The notes under the pieces are model-generated. The model ran no database searches. It was not told where the DNA came from and saw nothing but the letters and a program-made list of their open reading frames with translations. Position numbers and translations under genes: made by a program. Source: Gammaproteobacteria bacterium (lineage in GTDB: Bacteria > Pseudomonadota > Gammaproteobacteria > Pseudomonadales > Azotimanducaceae_A). From it: a stretch of 64,000 nucleotides of DNA. Positions within the stretch are counted from its first letter, which is position 1. Each line of letters opens with the position of its first letter. Shown in pieces: positions 16,967 to 26,018 of this stretch. The stretch covers positions 5,297 through 69,296 of the forward strand of contig DUAT01000163.1 in the NCBI GenBank assembly GCA_012960755.1. The letters run 5' to 3'.

Positions 16967-18574
16967 ATGCCAATAGACGAGGGTGTCAACGTAGATCTCC
17001 AGTTCCTAATTCTCGAGGTCAAAAAGCAGGCTGGTGCTTCCCTTTCTTTTATTCAGAATCCAACGAAACAAAAGCTCAAAAAAATCAGGAGCCGTGAAGA
17101 CTATGTGGACAATCTGAAAAAAACCCTGGAGAACAAAAGCTATTTCAATCTTCACAAGGAAGAAGAGAAGCGTCAGGTTAACTATTTTCGCGCCCTGATC
17201 ACCATTGCATCGAACCTTGAACGTTGTGCAGATTTTTTTGAACGTATCGCCGAACAAATGACCTATGTAGAGAACCCGAAGCGTCTGCATCTGTTCGATC
17301 TAAAAAAATATTACAAGGTGATTAATCGAAGTCTCGATATTATTCTCCCGGCATTGACGGATCATGATCTAGACCTTGCCCAGGAAATATGTGACAACGA
17401 ACAAATACTGGATGATCTTTATGATGAGTCCTTTGAAATCATTCGAACCAATCTGCACAAAGGGAAGCAGGTCGATGACATGCTCTGCTCTTTGTTTATC
17501 ACTCGATACCTTGAAAGGGTGGGGGATTCTTTCCTGAATATTGGGGAGGCCATCCTGGATGTTCATGTGGGTGAAAAAATGGGTATCAAGCAGTTCCGCT
17601 ATCTGCGTCGCGGCCTGGAATCGCAGAATATTGATATCAGCTCTGAAGATGTTGCATACCTGCCGGTGATGAATACCCGCTCGGGTAGTCGTGTCGCCAA
17701 GATAGTCAAAGAAGAAGACGATGGCGAGCGTCAGATTGTTTTCTACAAAGAAGGCATCAAGGAAAAAATCGACCAGGAAGTGGCGGGGCTCAAACTGTGG
17801 CAGTCACTTTATCCAGGCAGGACACCGGCAGTGCTTTGGCATGCGAGTCGTCGAGAACGGTCAACCATTTTACTTGAGTACATTGAAGGCAGTGATCTGT
17901 TGGAAATTCTCATTAACCAGCGATCCAAAGCAGGGACCTGCATTAAACTGTTATGCACCTCGTTAAAAGATCTCTGGCAAACCAGTATCAAAGACAAACC
18001 AGTCAGATCCACCTATATCAGTCAGCTTGTGACCAGAAGATTGGATGTCAAATGGGTTCACGATCATCTGTTCGATGCAGATAAAGACCTGGACTTTATG
18101 CTGTCTGAAGCCAGGAAAATGGAACGCAAGATCAGTGCGCCTTTTTCAACATTGATTCATGGTGACTTCAATGTGGATAATATTATCTTCCCTGACGATA
18201 ACAAGGGTTTGTATTACATCGACGTGCATCGGTCGCGTTATGGAGATTTCACCCAGGATGTGTCGGTTTTTCTCGTGTCGAATTTTCGTATTCCGATCTT
18301 CAGCACAGATATCAGGCAACGTCTTAATGACGCGAATGTTCATCTGTACGACGCTGCGCTGCGTTTTGCCCGTAAAAATAACGATGAGACTTTCGAGGCA
18401 AGATTAGCCCTGGGATTGTTTCGCTCCCTTATCACTTCAACCCGGTTTTTATTCGATAAGAAATTTTCCGCAGAAATGTTCCAACGTGCAACCATGATTC
18501 TGCGAGAGCTGCTGACCTACAAAGATAACCCGGAGAAATTCAAACTGCGCAAAGAGTTTTTTCAGTATGGTTAG
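16967..18574 (+). CDS. PhoU-domain / aminoglycoside phosphotransferase-type kinase fusion
   Basis: The 535-residue protein has two clear halves. Residues about 10-225 form a PhoU-like helical bundle with both metal/phosphate-regulator repeats visible (SNLERCADFFERIAEQ and RYLERVGDSFLNIGEAI). Residues about 250-535 are an APH/choline-kinase-type domain with the catalytic loop HGDFNVDN (His398, Asp400, Asn405) and the metal-binding YIDVHRSRYGD. I start at the ATG at 16967, one base after the phosphoesterase stop; a longer in-frame reading from 16910 overlaps that gene. It overlaps the ATP-grasp gene by eight bases. PhoU domains usually relay phosphate status to a membrane partner; fused to a small-molecule kinase this suggests phosphate-responsive phosphorylation, which is inference. 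Confidence 0.85.
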   Translation: MPIDEGVNVDLQFLILEVKKQAGASLSFIQNPTKQKLKKIRSREDYVDNLKKTLENKSYFNLHKEEEKRQVNYFRALITIASNLERCADFFERIAEQMTYVENPKRLHLFDLKKYYKVINRSLDIILPALTDHDLDLAQEICDNEQILDDLYDESFEIIRTNLHKGKQVDDMLCSLFITRYLERVGDSFLNIGEAILDVHVGEKMGIKQFRYLRRGLESQNIDISSEDVAYLPVMNTRSGSRVAKIVKEEDDGERQIVFYKEGIKEKIDQEVAGLKLWQSLYPGRTPAVLWHASRRERSTILLEYIEGSDLLEILINQRSKAGTCIKLLCTSLKDLWQTSIKDKPVRSTYISQLVTRRLDVKWVHDHLFDADKDLDFMLSEARKMERKISAPFSTLIHGDFNVDNIIFPDDNKGLYYIDVHRSRYGDFTQDVSVFLVSNFRIPIFSTDIRQRLNDANVHLYDAALRFARKNNDETFEARLALGLFRSLITSTRFLFDKKFSAEMFQRATMILRELLTYKDNPEKFKLRKEFFQYG

Positions 18575-19505
18575 ACCGGTAAATATTGGTGTGATTGGTA
18601 TCAAGGGAGCCTGGTCGACTGAAAGCTTGAGCCAACAGTTAAGAAACAAAGGGTCCGGCGGTGCCGTCATCGAAATGCAGGAACTCTCTTACGACCTCTC
18701 TCACGATTTCTCTTATGACTTCTCATACGACGGGGGCGATAAATTAGTCTCCCATCCGGATCATGATTTACTGGCGTTTGACGCATTTCTTATTAAAAAG
18801 ATGGGCCGCGATTACTCCTCGCACCTTATGGAAGAGTTGGAGCTCCTTGAAATGCTGGAGGGTCGCGGCTTGAATTTCTTCCCGTCGCCTCGCAATATCA
18901 GGAAGATGATAAGTCGTCTTGGTTGTACCATCCTATTACGCAACAACGACATACCCATGCCGCCGACCTTCATTACCCGATCCATTGATGAGGGTGTAGC
19001 CTGGGTTGTTAAGCATGGACCCGCTATCCTAAAACCGCTGTACAGCAGCAGGGCGCGGGGAATGAAAATTTTGCACACCGCAGAGGAGGCGCAGGTCGCG
19101 CTATCTGATTTTGTCGCATCCGGAGAGAAGATAATGTATCTGCAGAAAAAACTGGACCTGGCAAACAGCGATTATGGCCTCGTCTTTCTTGGTGGGAACT
19201 ATGTCGGTGCCTACGCCCGTGTGGGTGACGGGTCCACCTGGCATACCACCACAGAAAGTGGCAGAAAATACGAGCCATATAGCCCGCCACAGGCGTTTAT
19301 CGACATCGCTGAGCGTGCTCAACGACCTTTTGGACTGGACTTCTGTAGTGTCGATGTCGCGGATAGTGCAGAACTGGGTCCCATTGTTTTTGAGGTTTCA
19401 GCCTTTGGCGGCTACAAAGGTTTGTTCGACAGCAGTGGCATTGATGCTTCTGAGCTGGTGGCGGACTATGCGATAGAAAAGTTAATGCGCATGTCTACGC
19501 TATAA
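18567..19505 (+). CDS. ATP-grasp ligase (RimK-like)
   Basis: The 312-residue protein resembles RimK/glutathione-synthetase-type ATP-grasp ligases, which join a carboxylate to an amine. Visible elements are a pre-ATP-grasp domain (1-120), the nucleotide lysine in AILKPLYSSRARGMKIL, a second nucleotide strand in MYLQKKLDL, a VGAYARVGDGSTWHT loop, and the metal-binding DFCSVDV and VFEVSAFGG segments. In the last one Ser stands where most ligases have the metal-binding Asn (EVN). Residues about 40-57 are a low-complexity run (SYDLSHDFSYDFSYDGGD). The gene overlaps the PhoU-kinase by eight bases. I recall ATP-grasp enzymes of so-called GAK gene neighbourhoods with a similar set of partners but cannot verify the family here. 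Confidence 0.75.
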   Translation: MVRPVNIGVIGIKGAWSTESLSQQLRNKGSGGAVIEMQELSYDLSHDFSYDFSYDGGDKLVSHPDHDLLAFDAFLIKKMGRDYSSHLMEELELLEMLEGRGLNFFPSPRNIRKMISRLGCTILLRNNDIPMPPTFITRSIDEGVAWVVKHGPAILKPLYSSRARGMKILHTAEEAQVALSDFVASGEKIMYLQKKLDLANSDYGLVFLGGNYVGAYARVGDGSTWHTTTESGRKYEPYSPPQAFIDIAERAQRPFGLDFCSVDVADSAELGPIVFEVSAFGGYKGLFDSSGIDASELVADYAIEKLMRMSTL

Positions 19506-19524
19506 ACGATCTTTTAACTGGAGA

Positions 19525-20925
19525 CTATTGCAGTAACAAGCGGGAGTGCCAGTCAGCGTCTTCTGCTTGAAAGGGCAGCAGGCGAGACAGCAGGGTCGCA
19601 CCTTCGTTAAGAATCGATTCGCCGGTTGCGATCGACTCAAGGTTCAGCCTGACAAGAGACTCGGTTTTTGATCGCCTGAGGCTGAATCGCCAATCTCCTG
19701 GCATTTCAAAACTCAAACCATCGAAATCATCGACGTGGGTAGCCAGCGGATTGTAGAACTTTAGCATCTCGTTAAAAGCACTATCAACATCCGCCAGGTT
19801 GAGGCTGATCTCTGGCGTGCAGAGGTATTTTTCACGACTGTGTTGTATCAGTTCAGCGACCGATTTACCGGATTGCTGGGTAATCTCCAGCGCTTTCAGC
19901 CAGGCGTACATGCCTGAGTCTGAGGAAAAAAAGTCCTTGAAATAGTGATGTGATGACAGCTCCCCACCATAAACCGCGTTATGTGCACGCATCTTCTCTT
20001 TCATAAAAGCATGGCCGGTCTCCGAGCGAATTGGCTTACCCTCATTTTGACGGATGATATCCAGGGTATTCCAGCAGAGCTTGGTATCGTAAACGATTGC
20101 GGCGCCGGGATCGGACTTGAGCGCGTGTTCTGCAAACAAACCGATGATGTAGTAGGTTGGAATCAGTTCACCATCATGGTCAAAGAATACACATCGATCG
20201 CAATCTCCATCCCAGGCGATACCCAGTTCAAATTGTTTCCCTGACATGAAATCTCTCATCTCGTTGGCCAATTGTGGATGGGTCGGTTCTGCACCCTGGG
20301 ATGGCATGGGCCCGGGGTTCTGCCGGAACCAGGTGCAATTGAGCTCATATTCATCAACCAGTCGAGTTGCCAGGATTGTAGCGGTTCCATTGAGCCCATT
20401 CAGGGCGAGTGAACCAGTGATACCCGGTTCGATTTTAAGACTTGATTTTATAAATCGAGTGTAATCATCATCCAGATATAAGTTCGATTGCAGGCCTGGG
20501 GCAGAACCTGTTATTACTGTGTTGGCATGCATGAGCTGTTCAATATCCGCCAGACCAGCGCGGAAGGTGGCTTCTTTGCCAGGCTTCAACATGCACTTGA
20601 AACCATTGTACCGGGGTGCATTGTGACTTGCGGTGACAATAATGGCGGCTTCAATATTGTTCTGGGCAGCGGCAAAAGAGCCAAGCTCAGTCGGGCACAA
20701 ACCCAGATCGAAAACATTGATGCCAGCCTCAACGAGGCCATCGTTCAACGCATGTTGAAGTACGACGCTCGATTCGCGCGTATCACGACCGGTGGCGATG
20801 TTCCCGCTCAGCCTGAACTGCTGGATGAACGCATGAGCGAATTGTCGTGCAAACTCTTCGTCAACATCAACGGGGTAGACCCCCCTGATATCTCCAAGCC
20901 TGAATGCAGAATGCGTCGTTGTCAT
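19525..20925 (-). CDS. Phosphomannomutase/phosphoglucomutase family
   Basis: The 466-residue enzyme belongs to the alpha-D-phosphohexomutases: TASHNAPRYNGFK holds the phosphoserine loop, WDGDCDRCVFFD the metal site, GELSSHHYFKDF the sugar-specificity loop and RSETGHAFMKEKM the neighbouring active-site segment; a C-terminal phosphate-binding domain follows (about 380-466). The expected sugar loop GEMSGHH reads GELSSHH here. It interconverts mannose or glucose 1- and 6-phosphates for nucleotide-sugar synthesis. It ends 19 bases from the convergent ATP-grasp gene, and lies 17 bases after the amidohydrolase gene, which is upstream on the same strand. Confidence 0.92.
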   Translation of the reverse strand: MTTTHSAFRLGDIRGVYPVDVDEEFARQFAHAFIQQFRLSGNIATGRDTRESSVVLQHALNDGLVEAGINVFDLGLCPTELGSFAAAQNNIEAAIIVTASHNAPRYNGFKCMLKPGKEATFRAGLADIEQLMHANTVITGSAPGLQSNLYLDDDYTRFIKSSLKIEPGITGSLALNGLNGTATILATRLVDEYELNCTWFRQNPGPMPSQGAEPTHPQLANEMRDFMSGKQFELGIAWDGDCDRCVFFDHDGELIPTYYIIGLFAEHALKSDPGAAIVYDTKLCWNTLDIIRQNEGKPIRSETGHAFMKEKMRAHNAVYGGELSSHHYFKDFFSSDSGMYAWLKALEITQQSGKSVAELIQHSREKYLCTPEISLNLADVDSAFNEMLKFYNPLATHVDDFDGLSFEMPGDWRFSLRRSKTESLVRLNLESIATGESILNEGATLLSRLLPFQAEDADWHSRLLLQ

Positions 20926-20942
20926 TGGAGCCGCTGTCTATT

Positions 20943-22649
20943 TCAACCTGCAGCCAGTGGACCTCTGATTAATTGGCCGGGTAATTCGCCCGTGTGCTCA
21001 CAATCTTTCATCAAAATCTTGCCGTTGACGACGGTGGCAAGAATCCCATCAGCTTTCTGCTTCAAACGCCGGGCACCGGCAGGCAAGTCATAGACAACTT
21101 CCGGTAGTCGGGGACAAATTGTCTCCGGGTCTAGAATCGTGATATCTGCCGCAAATCCCTGTCTGATTAAGCCCCGGTTGTTGAGCCCCCACAGAGTTGC
21201 TGGCTCGAATGTCACCATCCTAACCGCTTCCTCCAGCGTGAGTGCCTGTTTCTCACGCACCCAGTGGCTGAAAACATGAGTTTGCAGGCTGGAGTCCATG
21301 ATCTGTGAGACATGGGCACCGGAATCCGAGAAGGTCACGACGGACCTCGGGTGTTTCATCATTTCGATCACGTGATCCTGGTCTTCGTTGGCGATTGGCT
21401 GCATGAAGAACAGATCCAGGTCTCGTTCAAGGGCCAGGTCTATCATGGTTTCGACATTGTCCTTGCCCCTCGATTTTGCTATCTCGGCAATGGACTGATA
21501 GGGACCTTTCATGTCGAACAGGGGGAATATCCATTCCCATTTTGGTGGCCTGGCTTCGGTGCCAATCTTGCGGGGGCCTTCATAGCGTTTATTGGCAGCT
21601 TCGATTAGCCTGGCTTTTATGGCAGGATCCCGCAACGCGTTAATTTGCTGATCGATTGGCAAATTGCGTATTTCCTTCCAGTGATCCCAGTTATCGAAAG
21701 GTAAATTGCTCTTAAATGAGAGCAATACATTGAGCGCCCGTGAATGTGTCTGGGCGAACATGCGTCCACCTTCATTGGCGACCTCGTCCAGAAGGTCAAA
21801 AAATGGTCGCCACAACTCGGGGGCAACCCGCGTGCTGAACATACCCCAGGTCATGGGTCGGCCCGAGTCTATGGCCAGTTTCTTCATTCGGTCGAAATAC
21901 TCCCTGACACGTTCCGGATTTCGACCGGGCTGCTCGTGGGCAATCTCAAAAATACCGGCGTTCAGGACTCCCATTTTATTCACCAGGTATTCCACTTCCG
22001 ACCATTCCGCGATACGGCTCGCAACGGGGCGATCATCAGGCGTCTGGTGATTGGGTGTCCTTGAGGTGGAGAAGCCAATCGCTCCTGCCTTGATGGCGTT
22101 GGTCAACTCGTGGCCCATCAACCTTAGATCATCCTCAGTTGCCGGTGCTTCAAATGCCCGCTCACCCATGACATAGGTACGTAACGCAGAATGACCGATG
22201 TACCCGGCATAGTTGATGCCTTTCGGTAACTTATCGACCGCGTCAAGATATTGTGGAAACGTTTCCCAACTCCATTCGATGCCAGCGTCCATGGCTGCGG
22301 GAGAAATATCTTCTGCCCGCTCCAGGTTGCGCATCACCATATCTTTTTCAGACTCACGGCAAGGTGCCAGGGTAAATCCGCAATTCCCCATCACGACACT
22401 GGTGACACCATGCCAGCAGGAACAGGTGCCAAGTGGATCCCAGGCTACCTGGGCATCCATATGGGTATGTCCGTCAACGAAACCCGGAGAAACGATGTGT
22501 CCCTCTGCGTCGATGGTTTCTGTACTTTTTTCGTTGATGCGCCCGATATTTTCAATACGACCTTCCCTGATGCCCACATCGGCGTGATAGCGGGGCATCC
22601 CTGAGCCGTCGATAACGGTACCGTTCTTAATGACGAGATCATAGGCCAT
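20943..22649 (-). CDS. N-acyl-D-amino-acid deacylase-like amidohydrolase
   Basis: The 568-residue protein is a metal-dependent amidohydrolase of the D-aminoacylase family. It shows LVIKNGTVIDGSGMPRY (urease-type beta domain), the FVDGHTHMDAQ metal ligands, the VVMGNCGFTLAP cysteine characteristic of D-aminoacylases, IGHSALRTYVMG, and FSDSGAHVSQ for the third metal ligand. The C-terminal return of the beta domain ends in RLKQKADGILATVVNG. Members cleave N-acyl-D-amino acids or related cyclic amides in the cytoplasm. The exact substrate is open. The MaoC-like hydratase gene lies 99 bases upstream on the same strand. Confidence 0.92.
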   Translation of the reverse strand: MAYDLVIKNGTVIDGSGMPRYHADVGIREGRIENIGRINEKSTETIDAEGHIVSPGFVDGHTHMDAQVAWDPLGTCSCWHGVTSVVMGNCGFTLAPCRESEKDMVMRNLERAEDISPAAMDAGIEWSWETFPQYLDAVDKLPKGINYAGYIGHSALRTYVMGERAFEAPATEDDLRLMGHELTNAIKAGAIGFSTSRTPNHQTPDDRPVASRIAEWSEVEYLVNKMGVLNAGIFEIAHEQPGRNPERVREYFDRMKKLAIDSGRPMTWGMFSTRVAPELWRPFFDLLDEVANEGGRMFAQTHSRALNVLLSFKSNLPFDNWDHWKEIRNLPIDQQINALRDPAIKARLIEAANKRYEGPRKIGTEARPPKWEWIFPLFDMKGPYQSIAEIAKSRGKDNVETMIDLALERDLDLFFMQPIANEDQDHVIEMMKHPRSVVTFSDSGAHVSQIMDSSLQTHVFSHWVREKQALTLEEAVRMVTFEPATLWGLNNRGLIRQGFAADITILDPETICPRLPEVVYDLPAGARRLKQKADGILATVVNGKILMKDCEHTGELPGQLIRGPLAAG

Positions 22650-22748
22650 GAAATATCTCCTTTTTCATTATTATCAGGGAAGCGCTGTGATTCCCCAGCA
22701 GGCTACCAGCCAATATAAACCTTACGGGCTGCAAATGGCTATATCTTA

Positions 22749-23639
22749 CTATCTTTTGCCGACCACAACGCCGTTCGCGATGGCCAGCTGACCCTCTCCA
22801 TTCAACACGCGGAAGAATACCTGCTGCTGGCTTTCGGTCTGATGAATGTGCAGGCACTGCAACTGGATCGTGCTATTCATCAGCACCATGCCGCGCAGTT
22901 GCCCACAAAGACGGGTGATCCGGTTCGAGTCACCCTCAAAACAATGGTTGATAACAGACGTCAGGGCGAGGGCTTTGGTGGCACTGCCGTGCAGGATAAT
23001 ATTCGGCAATCCTGCTGCAATCGCGACACTCGGTTCAGTATGGATGGGATTATAGATATCTGCACATTCCGTATACTGTTGTCCGGCATGAAGTGGAATA
23101 AAAACATTGTCAGACCACAGTGGATCGTTGCTAAATTTATCAGAGGTCGGTTGCGCCGGGTTGGGTTCAATTTCAATGTCGCCACCAACTAAAACACCCC
23201 CGCGAGTGATACCGTTGTAATCAAGTTCTGCCAGCAGGTCACCCTCGCTGTTGGTCATTCGATAACGCTCGACGGAAAATACACCGGGACCAATTTGCCT
23301 GCGGGAAACCACTCTTCCCTGGGTCGTCACAGCCTCACCGTGACGAAATGGCTGGTGGATACGCAGATCGGTTTCTGCATGGACCCCAAAAGGCGCGGCC
23401 CTGTAGTTCGTGGGCTGATCAATACGAAATCGGCTGTTCCATTGTAGTGAGAAACAGATGCCGGGATGTACATTGAGGCCGCCTGATCTTGTATCGTCGA
23501 AATACGCTTCGTTGATGTCGTTGATCCCTGCGGCATAGGCCATAATGCGCCTTGCATCCAATAGGACAGTCTTTGCGACGGTATAACTACCCACCTCGGT
23601 CGTGGTTATCTCTCCTGGTCCTTCGTCTTGATCCGCCAT
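22749..23639 (-). CDS. MaoC-like hot-dog dehydratase/hydratase
   Basis: The 296-residue protein has a double hot-dog architecture like hydratase 2 enzymes: an N-terminal MaoC_dehydrat_N-like half (about 1-150) and a C-terminal half with the signature region YNPIHTEPSVAIAAGLPNII followed by LHGSATKALAL. These enzymes hydrate trans-2-enoyl-CoA in beta-oxidation or polyketide-type pathways. In the motif the catalytic histidine (NPIH) is present but the Asp usually two residues before NP is displaced (ADIYNP rather than GDxNP), so full activity is uncertain. The adjacent amidohydrolase gene is on the same strand. Confidence 0.82.
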   Translation of the reverse strand: MADQDEGPGEITTTEVGSYTVAKTVLLDARRIMAYAAGINDINEAYFDDTRSGGLNVHPGICFSLQWNSRFRIDQPTNYRAAPFGVHAETDLRIHQPFRHGEAVTTQGRVVSRRQIGPGVFSVERYRMTNSEGDLLAELDYNGITRGGVLVGGDIEIEPNPAQPTSDKFSNDPLWSDNVFIPLHAGQQYTECADIYNPIHTEPSVAIAAGLPNIILHGSATKALALTSVINHCFEGDSNRITRLCGQLRGMVLMNSTIQLQCLHIHQTESQQQVFFRVLNGEGQLAIANGVVVGKR

Positions 23640-23975
23640 CCCGGTATCCCCATATCTGTGTTTTCAAATGTCATCAATCCATTGCCTGACTTTTCTACTA
23701 CTTATCCGTACACGAATACAATAACCCAACCAGCCGCATCGCGCGCGCCGTATCCAGTTGATCATTTACTGAGGTGCTCTAAGATGATCCGTTGCTGACC
23801 GCTTTTTGGGTTGATCCGTCTTTCGACCCAAAACAACGGGCTTGTTTGCTACCCCTATCAGTCTGGTTGCCATGACAATATTTGTGGTCTGCTACGGGTT
23901 TAATTTGGCGGGCCGGGAAAAGGTCGTTCAGAATTTCCCTTTTACGGCCCAGCCTGCCATCGGTGATGACAGTAT
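23640..23975. other. 336-bp gap without a supportable gene; one inverted repeat
   Basis: No reading frame here has a convincing family match or start. The only structure I see is an 11-bp inverted repeat, TTTTGGGTTGA (23804-23814) against TCGACCCAAAA (23823-23833), with one wobble pair. Because A rather than T follows the right arm on both strands, it does not look like a normal intrinsic terminator. Confidence 0.6.
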
Positions 23976-24656
23976 TCAAATTTCATCAATCCACTGGCGT
24001 ACAATTCTTCCACTTTCTTCGTATACCGACTCGGTGGAAGTTCTTGTTCGCTTGAGAATTTTAAATCCATGGTCCGCGGTATCCAGCAAGTGCAATCTAC
24101 CTTGAGGGAGTGAATTCACTATTGGTTCCAACAGATCAAGGTAGGCGAGGGTGTCTCGCGTTCCGGATATAAAGAGCTGCGGATTCTTTATTTGTGTCAG
24201 GTGACTGGCGCGTCGCGTATCCGGCTTTTTACTGGCATGCAGGGGAAAGGAAAAATAGACAAGACCTGTGAATTCATGAGCCAATTGATTCTCGGCCTGG
24301 GCGGCGAAATGTGACGCCATTCTGCCACCGAAGGAATGGCCGCCAAGAAATATTGAAGCATCGGGTTGCAGGCTTTTGGCTAACAAGAATGCATTGGTGA
24401 TGGTTGAGACACAAACGGACAAATTGTCAGTTCTCTTTCCACCGGCTTGCATATAGGGGAAGTTAAATCGAAGGCTCGAGATGCTCTGCTCGACCAGGGC
24501 ATCTGCCAATTGGCTCATATGTTGATGGGACATATCTGCGCCAGCACCATGAGCGAAGACAAAGAGTGATTTCGAATCCGGTACTTGCAGATGGATTGCT
24601 GAGACCTGTCCCTTTTCCTGGGTGGCTTCGAATGACAGCGAAACTGGTTCTGGCAT
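23976..24656 (-). CDS. Alpha/beta hydrolase (dienelactone hydrolase-like)
   Basis: The 226-residue protein carries the oxyanion-side FVFAHGAGADMSH segment, the nucleophile elbow LGGHSFGGRMAS, an acid in FISGTRDTLAY and the catalytic His in LDTADHGFKIL, the expected order for the fold. It resembles the group of small hydrolases related to KANL3/TEX30 and dienelactone hydrolases; the substrate is unknown. The ATG at 24656 is preferred to a TTG six bases earlier. It lies downstream of the sigma/anti-sigma pair on the same strand, 68 bases after the anti-sigma gene. Confidence 0.82.
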   Translation of the reverse strand: MPEPVSLSFEATQEKGQVSAIHLQVPDSKSLFVFAHGAGADMSHQHMSQLADALVEQSISSLRFNFPYMQAGGKRTDNLSVCVSTITNAFLLAKSLQPDASIFLGGHSFGGRMASHFAAQAENQLAHEFTGLVYFSFPLHASKKPDTRRASHLTQIKNPQLFISGTRDTLAYLDLLEPIVNSLPQGRLHLLDTADHGFKILKRTRTSTESVYEESGRIVRQWIDEI

Positions 24657-24724
24657 TAACAATTTTCCTGTGGTTTATCGCATGGTATGGAAAATTGAGT
24701 GTGTGGACAATATCCTTAAGCGCG

Positions 24725-25441
24725 CTAGATTCCTGCGGTCAAATTAAACGAACCATGATACCGTTCACTGATCGTCCTGAGTTTACTCACTGCATTTGAG
24801 TGAGACGCGTCTGCCAGTACGGCAATCGCTCCTGCGGGATGAGGGCTGATATAGCCACGCCAGATATCGTTGTTAACTTCAAATACATTACCTGGTGAGT
24901 ACTCGGGTATCAGCATCACGGTGTATTGATCTTCTCCATTCTTGATCACCAGATGTGCTGCCTGTTCCCCGTCCAGGGGACAAACAGCCGCGTAGACCAC
25001 ATTGTCAATTTCTCCCTCAGCGTTAATGGCTTTGAGTACTCTCTGCAATTGATCATTCTCAATCGGGGTATGTTCTTCACCATAAAAATCATGTGGCTGA
25101 TGATTGATGTGAGCGAGCAATTGCTCTTCAATTGCAACGGCTCTACCGGGCAGCAAAAATTGGTAAACCATAAAAGTAACCAGGAAAAAAGAAGCGGCCA
25201 TACTTAACCATAAGCGACGCGTGGGCATACGCGAGACCTTTTGTAAGGATTGGTTAAGGAGAATCCTGGCCGCAAGTCCCTCAGATACCTCAACAGACAG
25301 CGCTTTATGAATATTGGCATCCAGTGTTGAGATTTCTTGCTCAAACTGGCTACAAAAATCACAACCATCACGATGCTGGTCCATAGCAGGGTCAGGAGTG
25401 TAAGGATCACTCAGTTTGATTTGTCTAAATTCAAGGCAGTA
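24725..25441 (-). CDS. Membrane zinc-type anti-sigma factor (DUF3379-like)
   Basis: The 238-residue protein has an N-terminal cytoplasmic domain with a HRDGCDFC motif (His24, Cys28, Cys31), the HxxxCxxC zinc site of ZAS anti-sigma factors, then one membrane helix (about 78-98) and a periplasmic C-terminal domain. The beginning (LEFRQIKLSDPYTPD) is like DUF3379 proteins found next to ECF sigma genes. The ATG at 25441 overlaps the end of the sigma gene by 11 bases, so the two are coupled and should form a sigma/anti-sigma pair. The longer reading upstream overlaps the sigma gene further and is less likely. The signal sensed is unknown. Confidence 0.85.
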   Translation of the reverse strand, partial: YCLEFRQIKLSDPYTPDPAMDQHRDGCDFCSQFEQEISTLDANIHKALSVEVSEGLAARILLNQSLQKVSRMPTRRLWLSMAASFFLVTFMVYQFLLPGRAVAIEEQLLAHINHQPHDFYGEEHTPIENDQLQRVLKAINAEGEIDNVVYAAVCPLDGEQAAHLVIKNGEDQYTVMLIPEYSPGNVFEVNNDIWRGYISPHPAGAIAVLADASHSNAVSKLRTISERYHGSFNLTAGI

Positions 25442-25946
25442 CATTGGTTGATACCAGTTCCTGTTCGCCATTTAAGTGTTTACGTAACTTTTGTCGAGCC
25501 CGATGCAATCGGGTAGCGACGGTGTTTCTCGGCAGATCAAAAATCCCGGCAATCTCTTCGAGATTAAATCCTTCCAACACCTGCAGGATTAATGGCTCTC
25601 TATATTTGGCTGGAAGGAGCCTTAACGCGTTTCGTAAGGCCAGTATTTCCGGCCGCGTATCAAAATCTTCCCTGTCTGAGGGGAGCGTTTCGAGTTCAAC
25701 ATTGGAGTACTCAAGTTGCTTACGCTCAAAACGACGTGCGTTCTCTCGTCGCAGAATAGTCGTCAACCAGCTCTTTGCTGAACCCTCGTCTTTGAGGGAA
25801 TCGAGAAACCGCCAGGCTCTGAGATAAGTTTCCTGCACCAGATCTTCGGATGTCGATTTGTCACCACATATCCAGTAAGCGTAGCGATACAGCCAACTGC
25901 TGTACGCGTTTACAAGATTGTTAAAGCGCGTTTGTTTGTCTTGCAT
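25431..25946 (-). CDS. ECF-type RNA polymerase sigma factor
   Basis: This is a sigma-70 family factor with only regions 2 and 4: region 2 at about residues 10-80 (YAYWICGDKSTSEDLVQETY and LRAWRFL) and region 4 at about 115-165 (LPAKYREPLILQVLEGFNLE, then DLPRNTVATRLHRARQKL). It directs RNA polymerase to a small stress or envelope regulon. The start is placed at ATG 25946 (171 residues), which gives a normal N-terminus; an in-frame ATG at 26003 would add 19 atypical residues. It overlaps the anti-sigma gene by 11 bases. Confidence 0.92.
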   Translation of the reverse strand: MQDKQTRFNNLVNAYSSWLYRYAYWICGDKSTSEDLVQETYLRAWRFLDSLKDEGSAKSWLTTILRRENARRFERKQLEYSNVELETLPSDREDFDTRPEILALRNALRLLPAKYREPLILQVLEGFNLEEIAGIFDLPRNTVATRLHRARQKLRKHLNGEQELVSTNVLP

Positions 25947-26018
25947 GACTAAAAGACCCAGGTTTGTTGCAGAATATTCCCTTCCCGGGAGGATAGATGG
26001 CACAGGACACTACACTAG

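Noticed and set aside
23779..23979. 66-codon minus-strand frame in the gap after the alpha/beta hydrolase gene
   Set aside because: It runs through the inverted repeat, lacks a good ribosome site and shows no recognisable motif.
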